The notes beneath the pieces were generated by a model. The model made no database searches. It was not told where the DNA came from and was given only the letters and a program-made list of their open reading frames with translations. A stretch of DNA of 59,278 nt from NCBI GenBank assembly GCA_026986785.1, contig JALSNW010000005.1, positions 1 to 59,278 on the forward strand. The letters run 5' to 3'. Position numbers and translations under genes: made by a program. Numbering within the stretch: the first letter of the stretch is position 1; the number at the start of each line of letters is the position of its first letter. Of the stretch, positions 9,651 to 18,745 are shown piece after piece. The stretch is from Deltaproteobacteria bacterium. GTDB taxonomy: Bacteria; Desulfobacterota; Dissulfuribacteria; Dissulfuribacterales; QOAL01.

Positions 9651-9666
9651 TGGCACAGCTCTTGTA
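9651..9666 (+). promoter_or_regulatory. Sigma54 promoter of the nifH operon
   Basis: TGGCACAGCTCTTGTA matches the -24/-12 consensus except for T in place of C in the -12 TTGCA. The transcript should start near 9677, about 60 bases before nifH. A perfect TGT-N10-ACA was not found upstream; TGT-N10-ACG at 9520-9535 is the best near-match, 130 bases upstream. Confidence 0.8.
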
Positions 9667-9685
9667 CTTATCCTTTCCAAACTAG

Positions 9686-10561
<876 letters not shown>

Positions 10562-10610
10562 AAAAGTCGTTGAGATGTGATTTTAACCTTGAACGAACTG
10601 GAGAGACAAG

Positions 10611-10961
10611 ATGCTGATGATAAGAGCGATAGTAAGGCCTGAAAAGAGTGATGCCATAATGGCCGCCCTGATGGATGCTGGTTTCCCGGCAGTAACCAAG
10701 TACTCGGTGGCTGGAAGGGGAAAGCAGCGGGGTATCAGGATAGGCGACATAACCTATGACGAGATACCAAAGACCATGCTCATGTCTGTCGTGAACGAAG
10801 AGGACAAGGAGTTTGTGGTACAGACCATCATGGATGCCGCTCGTTCCGGGGAGAAGGGTGCCTTTGGAGATGGCAAGATATTCATAAGCGACGTTGACGA
10901 GGTGTATACCATAAGTTCCGGGAAAAAGGAGGTTGCAAGACCTGTTGAGGAGGAGCTGTGA
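10611..10961 (+). CDS. nifI1: P-II-type nitrogenase regulator NifI1
   Basis: This is a GlnB-like protein of 116 residues. Together with NifI2 it inhibits nitrogenase directly when nitrogen is sufficient, with 2-oxoglutarate relieving the block (known from methanogens). The P-II features are the N-terminal MIRAIVRPEK strand, GRGKQRGI at the T-loop position, and GDGKIFISDVDEVYTI at the C-terminal strand. The T-loop lacks the uridylylated Tyr context of GlnB. The position between nifH and nifD is diagnostic. Its stop overlaps the nifI2 start as TGATG, which suggests translational coupling. Confidence 0.95.
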   Translation: MLMIRAIVRPEKSDAIMAALMDAGFPAVTKYSVAGRGKQRGIRIGDITYDEIPKTMLMSVVNEEDKEFVVQTIMDAARSGEKGAFGDGKIFISDVDEVYTISSGKKEVARPVEEEL

Positions 10962-11335
10962 TGAGGGAAGTGGTGGCCATAGTAAGGATCAATAGGATGA
11001 ATCAGACAAAACAAGCCCTTTCCGATGTAGGTATAGATTCCTTTTTTGCAAGGGAGGCACAGGGAAGAGGAAAGGGTTTTGTAAACCCAATAGTGCTCAA
11101 GGGAGCTGAGCAGGGCTATGAAGAGGCTGCCGAGGTACTAGGTGAAAAGGGCAAGCTCTATCCGAAACGTATGATTACAGTAGTGGTGGAGGAGGCTGAT
11201 GTGGAAAAGGTGGTGAATGCCCTCATGGCCGCAAACCAGACAGGTATGCCGGGTGATGGCAAGATATTTGTTATGCCTGTAAGGGATGCCATAAGGGTGC
11301 GGACTGCTGAAACCGGAGTGGCTGCCATCTCGTGA
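10961..11335 (+). CDS. nifI2: P-II-type nitrogenase regulator NifI2
   Basis: The second GlnB-like subunit has 124 residues and forms a hetero-complex with NifI1 on the MoFe protein. It shows MREVVAIVRINRM at the first strand, AQGRGKGF, and GDGKIFVMPVRDAIRVRT at the end, with a longer loop than NifI1 (KGAEQGYEEAAEVLGEKGKL), as expected for NifI2. The start ATG overlaps the nifI1 stop by one base and follows GAGGAGG. A GTG three bases upstream is an alternative. Confidence 0.94.
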   Translation: MREVVAIVRINRMNQTKQALSDVGIDSFFAREAQGRGKGFVNPIVLKGAEQGYEEAAEVLGEKGKLYPKRMITVVVEEADVEKVVNALMAANQTGMPGDGKIFVMPVRDAIRVRTAETGVAAIS

Positions 11336-11374
11336 GCAGAGCGGATGGCATTGATACAGAATTTGGAGAAAGAC

Positions 11375-13018
11375 ATGGCAATAGTAACAGCAGATGAGAA
11401 ACTGAGGCAATGGGACCCGGAAGAGATAAAGGCAAAGCTCATAAGTATCTATCCGCCAAAGGTGGCAAGGAAACGTGCCAGGCAGATCATGATAAATGAG
11501 GCCCTTGAAGAGGGCTCGCCGGAGATCATGGCGAATGTCAGGACGATCCCGGGGATCATTACCATGAGGGGTTGTACCTATGCAGGGTGTAAGGGTGTGA
11601 TCATGGGACCTACACGTGACATAGTGCATCTTGTCCACGGCCCCATAGGATGTTCGTTCTATGCATGGCTTACCCGCAGGAATCAGACAAATGCCGGCCC
11701 TGACGGTGAGAATTATATGACCTACTGCTTCTCCACTGACATGCAGGAGTCGGATATCATCTTTGGCGGCGAGAAGAAACTTGCCCAGGCCATACAGGAG
11801 ATCTACGACCTCATGCATCCAAAGGCAATAGCAGTCTTTGCCACCTGTCCCGTGGGGCTAATTGGAGACGATATCCATACGGTTGCAAGGAATATGAAGG
11901 AGAGGCTCGGGGACTGCAATGTGTTTGCCTTCAGTTGTGAGGGTTACAAGGGTGTAAGCCAGTCTGCTGGCCACCATATTGCCAATAATCAGATATTCAG
12001 ACATGTGATCGGCGAAAATGATGAGCCAAAGGAGGGAAAGTACAGAATAAATCTACTTGGAGAATACAATATTGGCGGTGACGGTTTTGAGATAGATAGG
12101 ATATTCAAAAGGTGTGGCATAACCAATATCGCCACTTTTTCAGGCAATTCCACCTATGATCAGTTCGCCTCAGCTCATCAAGCAGATCTGAACTGTGTGA
12201 TGTGTCACCGCTCCATCAACTATGTTGCAGACATGCTTGAGATCAGATTCGGTATTCCCTGGGTCAAGGTGAATTTTATTGGCGCAAACGCCACGGCAAA
12301 GTCTCTTCGCAAGATAGCAGCGTACTTCAATGACAGAGAGCTTGAACAAAGGATCGAAGCGGTGATTGCAAACGAGCTGCCCGAAGTGGAAAAGGTCCTT
12401 GAAGAGGTGCGGCCCCGCACTGAGGGAAAGACTGTAATGCTCTTTGTGGGAGGTTCAAGGGCTCACCACTACCAGGAACTTTTCCGTGAACTTGGCATGA
12501 AAGTCCTCTCGGCAGGTTATGAATTTGCACACCGCGATGACTACGAAGGACGCAGGGTGCTTCCGTTTATCAAGGTGGATGCAGACAGCAGGAATATAGA
12601 AGAGATAGAGGTCGAGCCAGACGAGAGGCGTTACAGACCGAGAAAGAGCCCCGAAGAGATGGAGGTACTGGAAAAGGCTGGGATAAAATTCAAGCATTAT
12701 GAGGGGCTTGCTCCTGACATGCCGCCAGGGACCCTGGTGATAGATGACCTGAATCAGCATGAAGCTGAAAAACTGGTCGAGCTCCTAGAACCCGATCTCT
12801 TCTGTGCGGGTATAAAGGAGAAGTATTCCATTCAAAAGCTCGGTGTACCCATGAAACAGCTCCACAGCTATGACTCTGGCGGTCCTTATGCAGGTTTCAG
12901 AGGGGCGATCAATTTCTATAGAGAGATAGACAGACTGGTGAATAGCAGGGTGTGGAGCTATATGAAGGCACCCTGGCAAGAAGAGCCGCAGCTTTCAGCC
13001 GCCTATGTCAACGGATAG
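11375..13018 (+). CDS. nifD: Nitrogenase MoFe protein alpha subunit NifD
   Basis: NifD carries FeMo-cofactor and half the P-cluster. The P-cluster cysteines are C67 (RGCTYAG), C93 (HGPIGC) and C158 (ATCPVGLIGDD). The cofactor ligands are C277 (NCVMCHRS) and H497 (QLHSYDSGGPY). Q196 and H200 (GVSQSAGHHIAN) match the catalytic Gln and His of the Mo enzyme, against a V- or Fe-only type. A charged insertion of about 50 residues (about 399-450) is like that of clostridial NifD. The ATG at 11375 follows GGAG by seven bases; an in-frame ATG at 11345 has no such site. Length is 547 residues. Confidence 0.97.
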   Translation: MAIVTADEKLRQWDPEEIKAKLISIYPPKVARKRARQIMINEALEEGSPEIMANVRTIPGIITMRGCTYAGCKGVIMGPTRDIVHLVHGPIGCSFYAWLTRRNQTNAGPDGENYMTYCFSTDMQESDIIFGGEKKLAQAIQEIYDLMHPKAIAVFATCPVGLIGDDIHTVARNMKERLGDCNVFAFSCEGYKGVSQSAGHHIANNQIFRHVIGENDEPKEGKYRINLLGEYNIGGDGFEIDRIFKRCGITNIATFSGNSTYDQFASAHQADLNCVMCHRSINYVADMLEIRFGIPWVKVNFIGANATAKSLRKIAAYFNDRELEQRIEAVIANELPEVEKVLEEVRPRTEGKTVMLFVGGSRAHHYQELFRELGMKVLSAGYEFAHRDDYEGRRVLPFIKVDADSRNIEEIEVEPDERRYRPRKSPEEMEVLEKAGIKFKHYEGLAPDMPPGTLVIDDLNQHEAEKLVELLEPDLFCAGIKEKYSIQKLGVPMKQLHSYDSGGPYAGFRGAINFYREIDRLVNSRVWSYMKAPWQEEPQLSAAYVNG

Positions 13019-13079
13019 ACAAGGGTTTGAAGTTCAGGCATGAAAAATAGGAGAGAGATGTGAATACGGAGGTGAGATC

Positions 13080-14453
13080 ATGTTGCTCAGACACACACCG
13101 TCAAGGATAATCGAGCGTAAGGCGGTCACAATCAACCCGGCAAAGACTTGCCAGCCCATAGGTGCCATGTATGCTGCCCTCGGGGTACACGGTTGTCTTC
13201 CGCACAGCCATGGCTCCCAGGGCTGCTGTGCATATCACAGGTCAACACTTACCAGGCATTACAAGGAGCCTATTCTTGCAGCCACGAGTTCTTTTACAGA
13301 AGGGGCATCGGTCTTCGGTGGGCAGGCGAATCTACTGCAGGCATTCAACAATATCTTCACGGTCTATGACCCGGATGTCATAGCTGTTCATACCACCTGC
13401 CTGTCAGAGACCATAGGTGATGATCTGCCCCAGATCAGAAAGAAGGCATTGAAGGAGGGAAAGATTCCCGAGGGCAAGTATGTAATGTGTGCCTCCACAC
13501 CAAGCTATGTAGGTTCTCATGTCACTGGTTTCTCTGCCATGGTAAAGGCAATGACCGAGTTTTCCCAGTCCACCGGAAAGAGAAACGGCAAGGTGAATAT
13601 CTTGCCTGGATGGGTGGAGCCTGCCGATATGGAGGAGATAAAACGTATCCTATCTCTTATGGGTATCGATGCCATCGTCATGCCTGACACTTCAGGGGTG
13701 CTGAACACACCGCTTACAGGCAGGTTCAGCATGTTCCCAAGGGGTGGAACCACCATGGAGGAGATAAAGGCAACCGGAGACGCCATTGCAACTGTTGCAC
13801 TTGGTAGATGGTGCTCAGAAGAGGCTGCGCTCGCCCTGGACAAGATGCATCAGGTCCCCTGCAATGTGATAGATATGCCTTTTGGACTCAAGGCAACAGA
13901 CCGGTTCATAGATACGCTCAGAAGTGTGGCCGGTGTATCGGTGCCTGAGGCAATTGACGTGGAGCGCGGGCAGCTCGTTGACATGATAAGTGACATGCAC
14001 CAGTGGGTCTATCACAAGAAGGTGGCACTTGCAGGTGATCCGGATCAGCTCATATCCATGACAGAATTTCTTGTCTCCATCGATATGTGGCCTACACACA
14101 TAGTTACTGGTACGCCAGGCAAGAAGTTCGAGAAGAGGATAAGGGAGATATGCGCCGAGCTGCCTTACGAGGTGAATGTCAAGGCTAAAGGGGATCTCTT
14201 CTTGCTCCATCAGTGGATAAAGAACGGGCCTGTTGATCTCCTCATCTCCAATACCTATGGAAAGTACATTGCCAGAGACGAAGACATCCCTCTGGTTAGA
14301 TGGGGATTTCCCATCTTGGACAGGCAAGGGCATCAATACTTCCCCACCGTTGGTTACAGAGGCGGATTGAGATTGCTTGAGAAGATACTTTCCGCCCTGT
14401 TGGACAGAAAGGACAGAGATGACGATGAAGTCCAGTTCGAATTGGTCATTTGA
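13080..14453 (+). CDS. nifK: Nitrogenase MoFe protein beta subunit NifK
   Basis: NifK completes the MoFe protein and supplies the other P-cluster ligands: C24 (NPAKTCQPIGAMYAALG), C49 (HGSQGC) and C107 (HTTCLSETIGDD). At 457 residues it lacks the roughly 50-residue N-terminal arm that Azotobacter NifK wraps around NifD. This is known for the anaerobe-type enzymes and agrees with the NifD insertion. GGAGGTGA lies before the start. Its 3' end overlaps the likely start of the next gene by 35 bases. Confidence 0.97.
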   Translation: MLLRHTPSRIIERKAVTINPAKTCQPIGAMYAALGVHGCLPHSHGSQGCCAYHRSTLTRHYKEPILAATSSFTEGASVFGGQANLLQAFNNIFTVYDPDVIAVHTTCLSETIGDDLPQIRKKALKEGKIPEGKYVMCASTPSYVGSHVTGFSAMVKAMTEFSQSTGKRNGKVNILPGWVEPADMEEIKRILSLMGIDAIVMPDTSGVLNTPLTGRFSMFPRGGTTMEEIKATGDAIATVALGRWCSEEAALALDKMHQVPCNVIDMPFGLKATDRFIDTLRSVAGVSVPEAIDVERGQLVDMISDMHQWVYHKKVALAGDPDQLISMTEFLVSIDMWPTHIVTGTPGKKFEKRIREICAELPYEVNVKAKGDLFLLHQWIKNGPVDLLISNTYGKYIARDEDIPLVRWGFPILDRQGHQYFPTVGYRGGLRLLEKILSALLDRKDRDDDEVQFELVI

Positions 14454-15705
14454 TTGCATGGCATGTCACAGAACAGGAAACGGTAAAGATCTCATGGAAA
14501 TGAGGACAGATATGCCTGGATCGACAAAACCTACTCATGGACATGGTGGGATCAGGATCAAGCTCCCAGTTGCCCCTGTCAGAAATCATATGCTTCGCGC
14601 CAACATGGAAGCCGTAATAAATATGTCCGACAGGCATTTTGGCAACAGGCAAAAGGCTGGTGGAGCCAGTGCAATCTCCCCAGAGGACGCCCTCATATGG
14701 CTCAACGAGTTTTCCGAGTCTGAGCCAGAGATCTCAGCTGTAGAACTAAGTGGTCCAGGTGATGCCCTCGCCTCGCTATCTTTTACCATAGAGACATTGA
14801 GGCATATTTCAGTGTGGAATCCAGAGGTTCCGCGGGAGATAAGCACCATAGGAGTGGGTGGTACCCAGTGTGCTGTAGCGCTTGTCGATGCAGGGGCAAG
14901 GGGAGTCAATATCGAACTGAACAGCACCGAGCCCCGCACACTTTCGAGGATGTATGCATGGATCAGGCCTGCACACCGCACACTACCGCTTTCTGAAGCA
15001 TCTGAGTTGCTTGCAGCGACTCAGATGGAGTCAGTAAAGGCATTTTCCCGGGTAGGGCTCAGGGTAAATATCCGAACCATACTCTTCATAGGCATCAATG
15101 ATGCAGAGATTGAGATGCTTGCAGAAAAGGCATCAGTAGCGGGGGCCTCATCAATGGAGCTCTTCCTGTTGGGTAATAGTGATATGACGCAACCGCCTGC
15201 ATCTGAAGTGAGGGAAAAGATGCGGGAGCTTTGTACTGCCATTAGCCCTATACTTTCTGTGGCAGATTGCTCCGACATGGAAACAATAGAGGCATGTACC
15301 AGGGACATCGGCAGTGCAGACGGGGGACAGCATGGAGGCATGCCCCTTCCTTATCCCTCCTCCGCACACCGCAATGTTGCAGTTGCAAGTCTCTCAGGTG
15401 TGGATGTGGATCTTCATCTCGGCCAAGCAGGGCACTTTCTTATCTATGGTCCACGGAAAGATGGCCTGGTGAGCTTACTTGGTGTCAGGCATGTGCCGTT
15501 TGAACCAGGGTCAATGGGGCGCTGGGAAGCCCTGGTAGAAGATGTCCTGTATGATTGTTTCTGCGTTGTGGCAGAGGACGCAGGACATGTCCCGTGCAGG
15601 GTGCTTGGGGAATGCGGCATCCGGGTTTTGAAATGGAAGGAAGGCATAGAGGATATTGTCGATGCACTCTATGGTGGAGGAAGGAAGAAAAGGGGTTTGA
15701 AATAA
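14419..15705 (+). CDS. NifB paralogue without radical SAM cysteines, NifX-like C-terminus
   Basis: At 428 residues this matches NifB (430) in length and aligns along it by eye: LPVAP (49-53), SGPGD (111-115), NSTEPRTLSRMYAWI, VNIRTILFIGIND and a C-terminal NifX-like domain with VAVASLSGVDVDLHLGQA. The radical SAM slot after LPVAP reads VRNHMLRAN where NifB has RCNIQCNYC, so all three cluster cysteines are gone, as is HPCF. It cannot bind the radical SAM cluster in the usual way. I infer a cofactor carrier, scaffold or regulator derived from NifB. The ATG at 14419 follows AAAGGA and overlaps nifK; 14458 and 14494 are alternatives. The frame is intact, which argues against a decayed gene. Confidence 0.8.
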   Translation: MTMKSSSNWSFDCMACHRTGNGKDLMEMRTDMPGSTKPTHGHGGIRIKLPVAPVRNHMLRANMEAVINMSDRHFGNRQKAGGASAISPEDALIWLNEFSESEPEISAVELSGPGDALASLSFTIETLRHISVWNPEVPREISTIGVGGTQCAVALVDAGARGVNIELNSTEPRTLSRMYAWIRPAHRTLPLSEASELLAATQMESVKAFSRVGLRVNIRTILFIGINDAEIEMLAEKASVAGASSMELFLLGNSDMTQPPASEVREKMRELCTAISPILSVADCSDMETIEACTRDIGSADGGQHGGMPLPYPSSAHRNVAVASLSGVDVDLHLGQAGHFLIYGPRKDGLVSLLGVRHVPFEPGSMGRWEALVEDVLYDCFCVVAEDAGHVPCRVLGECGIRVLKWKEGIEDIVDALYGGGRKKRGLK

Positions 15706-15717
15706 AAGGAGAAAGAC

Positions 15718-16023
15718 ATGACTGTAGCCCAGCGTCAGATAATCATGTGCCAGAGTTTTCGGGTCTCAGGAGAGAAGAAGGGAATATGTCACAGGCACAC
15801 AGAAGGATTTCTTCAGTATGTGGAAGAAGAGGTGCTTGATCGCGGGCTCGACTGCCTTGTTTGTGCCTCTACATGCCTGAAACAGTGTGAACACGGTCCT
15901 GTCATGGTGATACAGCCTGAGAATTGGTGGTTTGGCAGAGTTGACAGCGAGGATGTGATCGATGCCATTCTCGATGGTGTGGAGGATGGTGAGCCGCCAT
16001 CAGAATATCTACTTGCAAATTGA
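15718..16023 (+). CDS. Thioredoxin-like [2Fe-2S] ferredoxin
   Basis: A 101-residue ferredoxin of the thioredoxin-fold type. C11, C24, C53 and C57 match the ligand spacing of this family (C-x12-C and C-x3-C); C46 and C49 are extra. CEHGPVMVIQPENWWFGRV is the family's conserved C-terminal block. The Clostridium pasteurianum relative is known to bind the nitrogenase MoFe protein, so a role in electron supply to, or protection of, nitrogenase is reasonable here. AAAGGAG precedes the start, and the gap to the NifB paralogue is 12 bases. Confidence 0.88.
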   Translation: MTVAQRQIIMCQSFRVSGEKKGICHRHTEGFLQYVEEEVLDRGLDCLVCASTCLKQCEHGPVMVIQPENWWFGRVDSEDVIDAILDGVEDGEPPSEYLLAN

Positions 16024-16066
16024 AGATTGCCCCAATCAAGCTTGGTATGCGAAGGGAGATGTAGAC

Positions 16067-16615
16067 ATGATTCACTTTCATGGCACAACAGCCAAGGGTT
16101 CAGGATATCCCCATGAATCACCGGTCCGTGAAGGCATGCATGGACATGGTGGAGACGACCTCAGTGAAGGCTTTTTCAGAGAGGGAGAGCAGTTTCTTCG
16201 TACTGCCTCAGCAGGGTGGCGCAGACGCAGGGATGTCTTCACCCCTTCAATCATTTACAACCTTACTGCCATGGCAATCGAAAGGTTCATCATGTTTGCG
16301 CTGGTACGTTTCGGGCTGATGCCCGACAATCATACGATGTATGATCTTGTTAATGCAATGGAGGAGCATTTCCCTGGTCTTCTTGGTGAGACTGGAGAAG
16401 AGCTCCTCTGGATGGGTGGCTTTCAGGAGATATGCAGCCTTTCCATATTCAAGATCAGCAGCCCTGCTGCTGAAGACATCCCTCGCATGATAGATGCTGC
16501 AGCAAGGGTACGGGAACTGGTATGCGATGTTTGTAGTGCAGGATCCTGCCCTGGACGACATGATTGCCGAAATGCGCCTTGGGCGCAAAGAGGTAACAAA
16601 AAGAGAATTTCATGA
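16067..16615 (+). CDS. HEPN-like helical protein of the nif operon
   Basis: The 182-residue product (from the ATG at 16067, after GGGAG) is mostly helical. Residues about 60-100 (IIYNLTAMAIERFIMFALVR then YDLVNAMEEHF) follow the HEPN pattern of a long helix, a short turn and a [T/Y]-DL-like helix. I do not know a named nif gene of this type. The last 30 residues (from SAGSCPGRHDCRNAPW) are unlike the rest, while a +1 frame from about 16520 to 16676 encodes a more protein-like end (DPALDDMIAEMRLGRKEV), so a frameshift near 16520-16550 is possible. It lies 43 bases after the ferredoxin and is the last gene of the nif run. Confidence 0.6.
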   Translation: MIHFHGTTAKGSGYPHESPVREGMHGHGGDDLSEGFFREGEQFLRTASAGWRRRRDVFTPSIIYNLTAMAIERFIMFALVRFGLMPDNHTMYDLVNAMEEHFPGLLGETGEELLWMGGFQEICSLSIFKISSPAAEDIPRMIDAAARVRELVCDVCSAGSCPGRHDCRNAPWAQRGNKKRIS

Positions 16616-16701
16616 ACCAGAGTTAGGAGATCTTTTTACAGTGTTCAGGATCTGTGTTAATCAGTTGGGGAGATAGTGTAATTTATAAAGTTCAATCTTG
16701 G

Positions 16702-16760
16702 ACAATAATTCAAAGGGATTGTTTTTTTTAAGCACTTTAAATGCATGATTCAAGATCATG
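16702..16760 (+). repeat. MITE-like repeat, one end only (copy 3)
   Basis: The stretch AATTCAAAGGGATTG, a T-run and ATGCATGATTCAAGATCATG aligns with the right part of copy 4 (20500-20559) and with the inverse of 58401-58470. Only one end type is recognisable. It lies directly upstream of the next gene's ribosome binding site. Confidence 0.45.
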
Positions 16761-16783
16761 CCTTGACAAAAGGAGTCTATCCC

Positions 16784-18745
16784 ATGTCCAACCGGCTTTT
16801 ATCCGAGCAGTCTCCCTATCTGCAGCAGCATGCCTCCAATCCAGTAGATTGGTATCCATGGTGTGATGAAGCATTTCAGATGGCTCGCAGCAATAATATC
16901 CCTGTCTTTGTCTCGATAGGCTACAGCGCATGTCACTGGTGCCACGTCATGGAACGAGAGGTTTTTGAAGATCGCCAAATAGCCGCCTTTCTCAATGAGA
17001 ACATGGTTTGTATAAAGGTTGACCGGGAAGAGAGACCTGATATCGACATGCATTTTCAGCAGGTCTATCAGGCGCTACATGGTAGGGGAGGGGGGTGGCC
17101 CCTGACCATATTTCTTTCCCCTTCCCTTAAGCCGGTATATGCTGCTACCTACCTTCCTCCATACAGCATAGGAGGAATGAGTGGCTTTATGGATGTTGTC
17201 TCAAGGATTGTCACTGTTTGGAAGGAGAATCCTGGGAAGCTGGAAGATGCAGGGGGTCGGCTCCTGGAATTTATAGGGGGCATAAGGCATCACGTTTCTG
17301 GTATGGATGGCCCCCCTGAGGATATTGAAAAGCGCTTTCTGAACGAGGTTCAAGGGATCTATGACCCTGAATGGGGCGGATTTTCCCCTGCTCCCAAATT
17401 TCCATCCACCTCCATCATCGATACACTTATGGTTGTGGGATTGCTTGAACAGAGAAAGATTGCTCTGGATATGGCAATGGAGAGCCTGCGTCGAATGGCC
17501 TCAGGAGGTATGCATGATCTTGTGGATGGAGGCTTTTGCCGCTACAGCGTGGATTCAACATGGTTGGTTCCCCACTTTGAGAAGATGACCTGTGACAATG
17601 CCCTCCTTAGTGCCACCTATTTCAAGGCATGGAGGATCAGTGGAGAAAAGTTCATGCTTGACACAGCCCTCTCCACTGTCGAGTTTATGCTGGAGAAGAT
17701 GTGCGAAGCTGATCTCTTCTATTCCTCAAGCGATGCTGATAGCGAGGGGAAAGAAGGGGAGTATTTTGTCTTTTCCCTGGATGAGGCTGTCGATGCCTTT
17801 GTTAAGGCTGGCTTTACCCACGGGCAGGCCTACCGGATGGCTGACCATCTCTCAATTACCACTCATGGGAATTTCCAGGGCGCATCAATAGTTAGGATAA
17901 AGGAAGGAGAAGCACCAGATGGTCTTGAAAGGGCGATGGCAGCCCTTAAAGAATTGAGAGCCATGAGGTGCTATCCCTTCATAGATAGAAAGATCATAAC
18001 GGCATGGAACGCCATGATGATAAGTTCCTTGTTTCTTCTCTCAAGTACTTTGCCAGAATATGGAACAAGGGCTGTTCGAAGCCTTGAAAGGCTTCTTGAT
18101 AAGATGTGGAGGAAAGGACGCCTCTATCACTCATCCCTTCCTGAGACCGATCCTGTCATACCTGCATTTCTCGACGATCATGCATTTCTTGTTCAGGCCC
18201 TGATATGGGCATTTCAACATACAATGGACAGACATATGCTCGAGATGGCTGAATTACTCGCCCAGGAGGCACTTGACAGGTTCTTCCACAATGGAAGATG
18301 GTTCTACAGTCGTCAGGAGTTTGAGATCCCAGCCCATGACCAGGACTCTGCCTGCCCCTCCAGTTCTGCAGTCATGGTGTCGGCCTTTATGTCGCTTCAC
18401 AGCCTCACAGGTAATACGAGGTGGATGGAGGCTGCCCGCAAAGGCCTGTTCCAGGCCACTTCTTTTATGAAAGGGTTTCCTGCAGCTCACGGTACTGCAG
18501 TCTATAATGCCATGCGCCTGAAACATGGAGACATTGTAATCCATGGCAAACCTGAATTACTCCAGAAAGACTGGAACAGACTGACAGAGCCTGTAGTTTA
18601 TCCTTTTATCCTACTCTCTCCTGAACCTGGTGTTTCAGGCTACATTATATGTCACGGGAGCTCATGTACTGCTTCCGTGGCCAGTGTTGATGAGGTGTTG
18701 CACGAGATCAGGAGGATTGCAGCACAACTTAGTGCTTTAAGGTGA
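16784..18745 (+). CDS. Thioredoxin domain-containing YyaL/DUF255 family protein
   Basis: This is a 653-residue protein of the YyaL/SSP411 family, with an N-terminal thioredoxin-like domain and a C-terminal six-hairpin glycosidase-like domain. N-terminal hallmarks are [31 protein letters not shown] with the CxxC pair, and [29 protein letters not shown] and [11 protein letters not shown] continue the family pattern. The molecular function is unsettled in the literature. AAAGGAG nine bases before the ATG at 16784 fixes the start; the longer frame from 16745 lies in a repeat. Its 3' end overlaps the convergent gene by 17 bases. Confidence 0.9.
   Translation: MSNRLLSEQSPYLQQHASNPVDWYPWCDEAFQMARSNNIPVFVSIGYSACHWCHVMEREVFEDRQIAAFLNENMVCIKVDREERPDIDMHFQQVYQALHGRGGGWPLTIFLSPSLKPVYAATYLPPYSIGGMSGFMDVVSRIVTVWKENPGKLEDAGGRLLEFIGGIRHHVSGMDGPPEDIEKRFLNEVQGIYDPEWGGFSPAPKFPSTSIIDTLMVVGLLEQRKIALDMAMESLRRMASGGMHDLVDGGFCRYSVDSTWLVPHFEKMTCDNALLSATYFKAWRISGEKFMLDTALSTVEFMLEKMCEADLFYSSSDADSEGKEGEYFVFSLDEAVDAFVKAGFTHGQAYRMADHLSITTHGNFQGASIVRIKEGEAPDGLERAMAALKELRAMRCYPFIDRKIITAWNAMMISSLFLLSSTLPEYGTRAVRSLERLLDKMWRKGRLYHSSLPETDPVIPAFLDDHAFLVQALIWAFQHTMDRHMLEMAELLAQEALDRFFHNGRWFYSRQEFEIPAHDQDSACPSSSAVMVSAFMSLHSLTGNTRWMEAARKGLFQATSFMKGFPAAHGTAVYNAMRLKHGDIVIHGKPELLQKDWNRLTEPVVYPFILLSPEPGVSGYIICHGSSCTASVASVDEVLHEIRRIAAQLSALR

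Noticed and set aside
11138-11818. Long antisense frame over nifI2/nifD
   Set aside because: His/Cys/Tyr-rich composition typical of a shadow frame; the genes on the other strand are certain.
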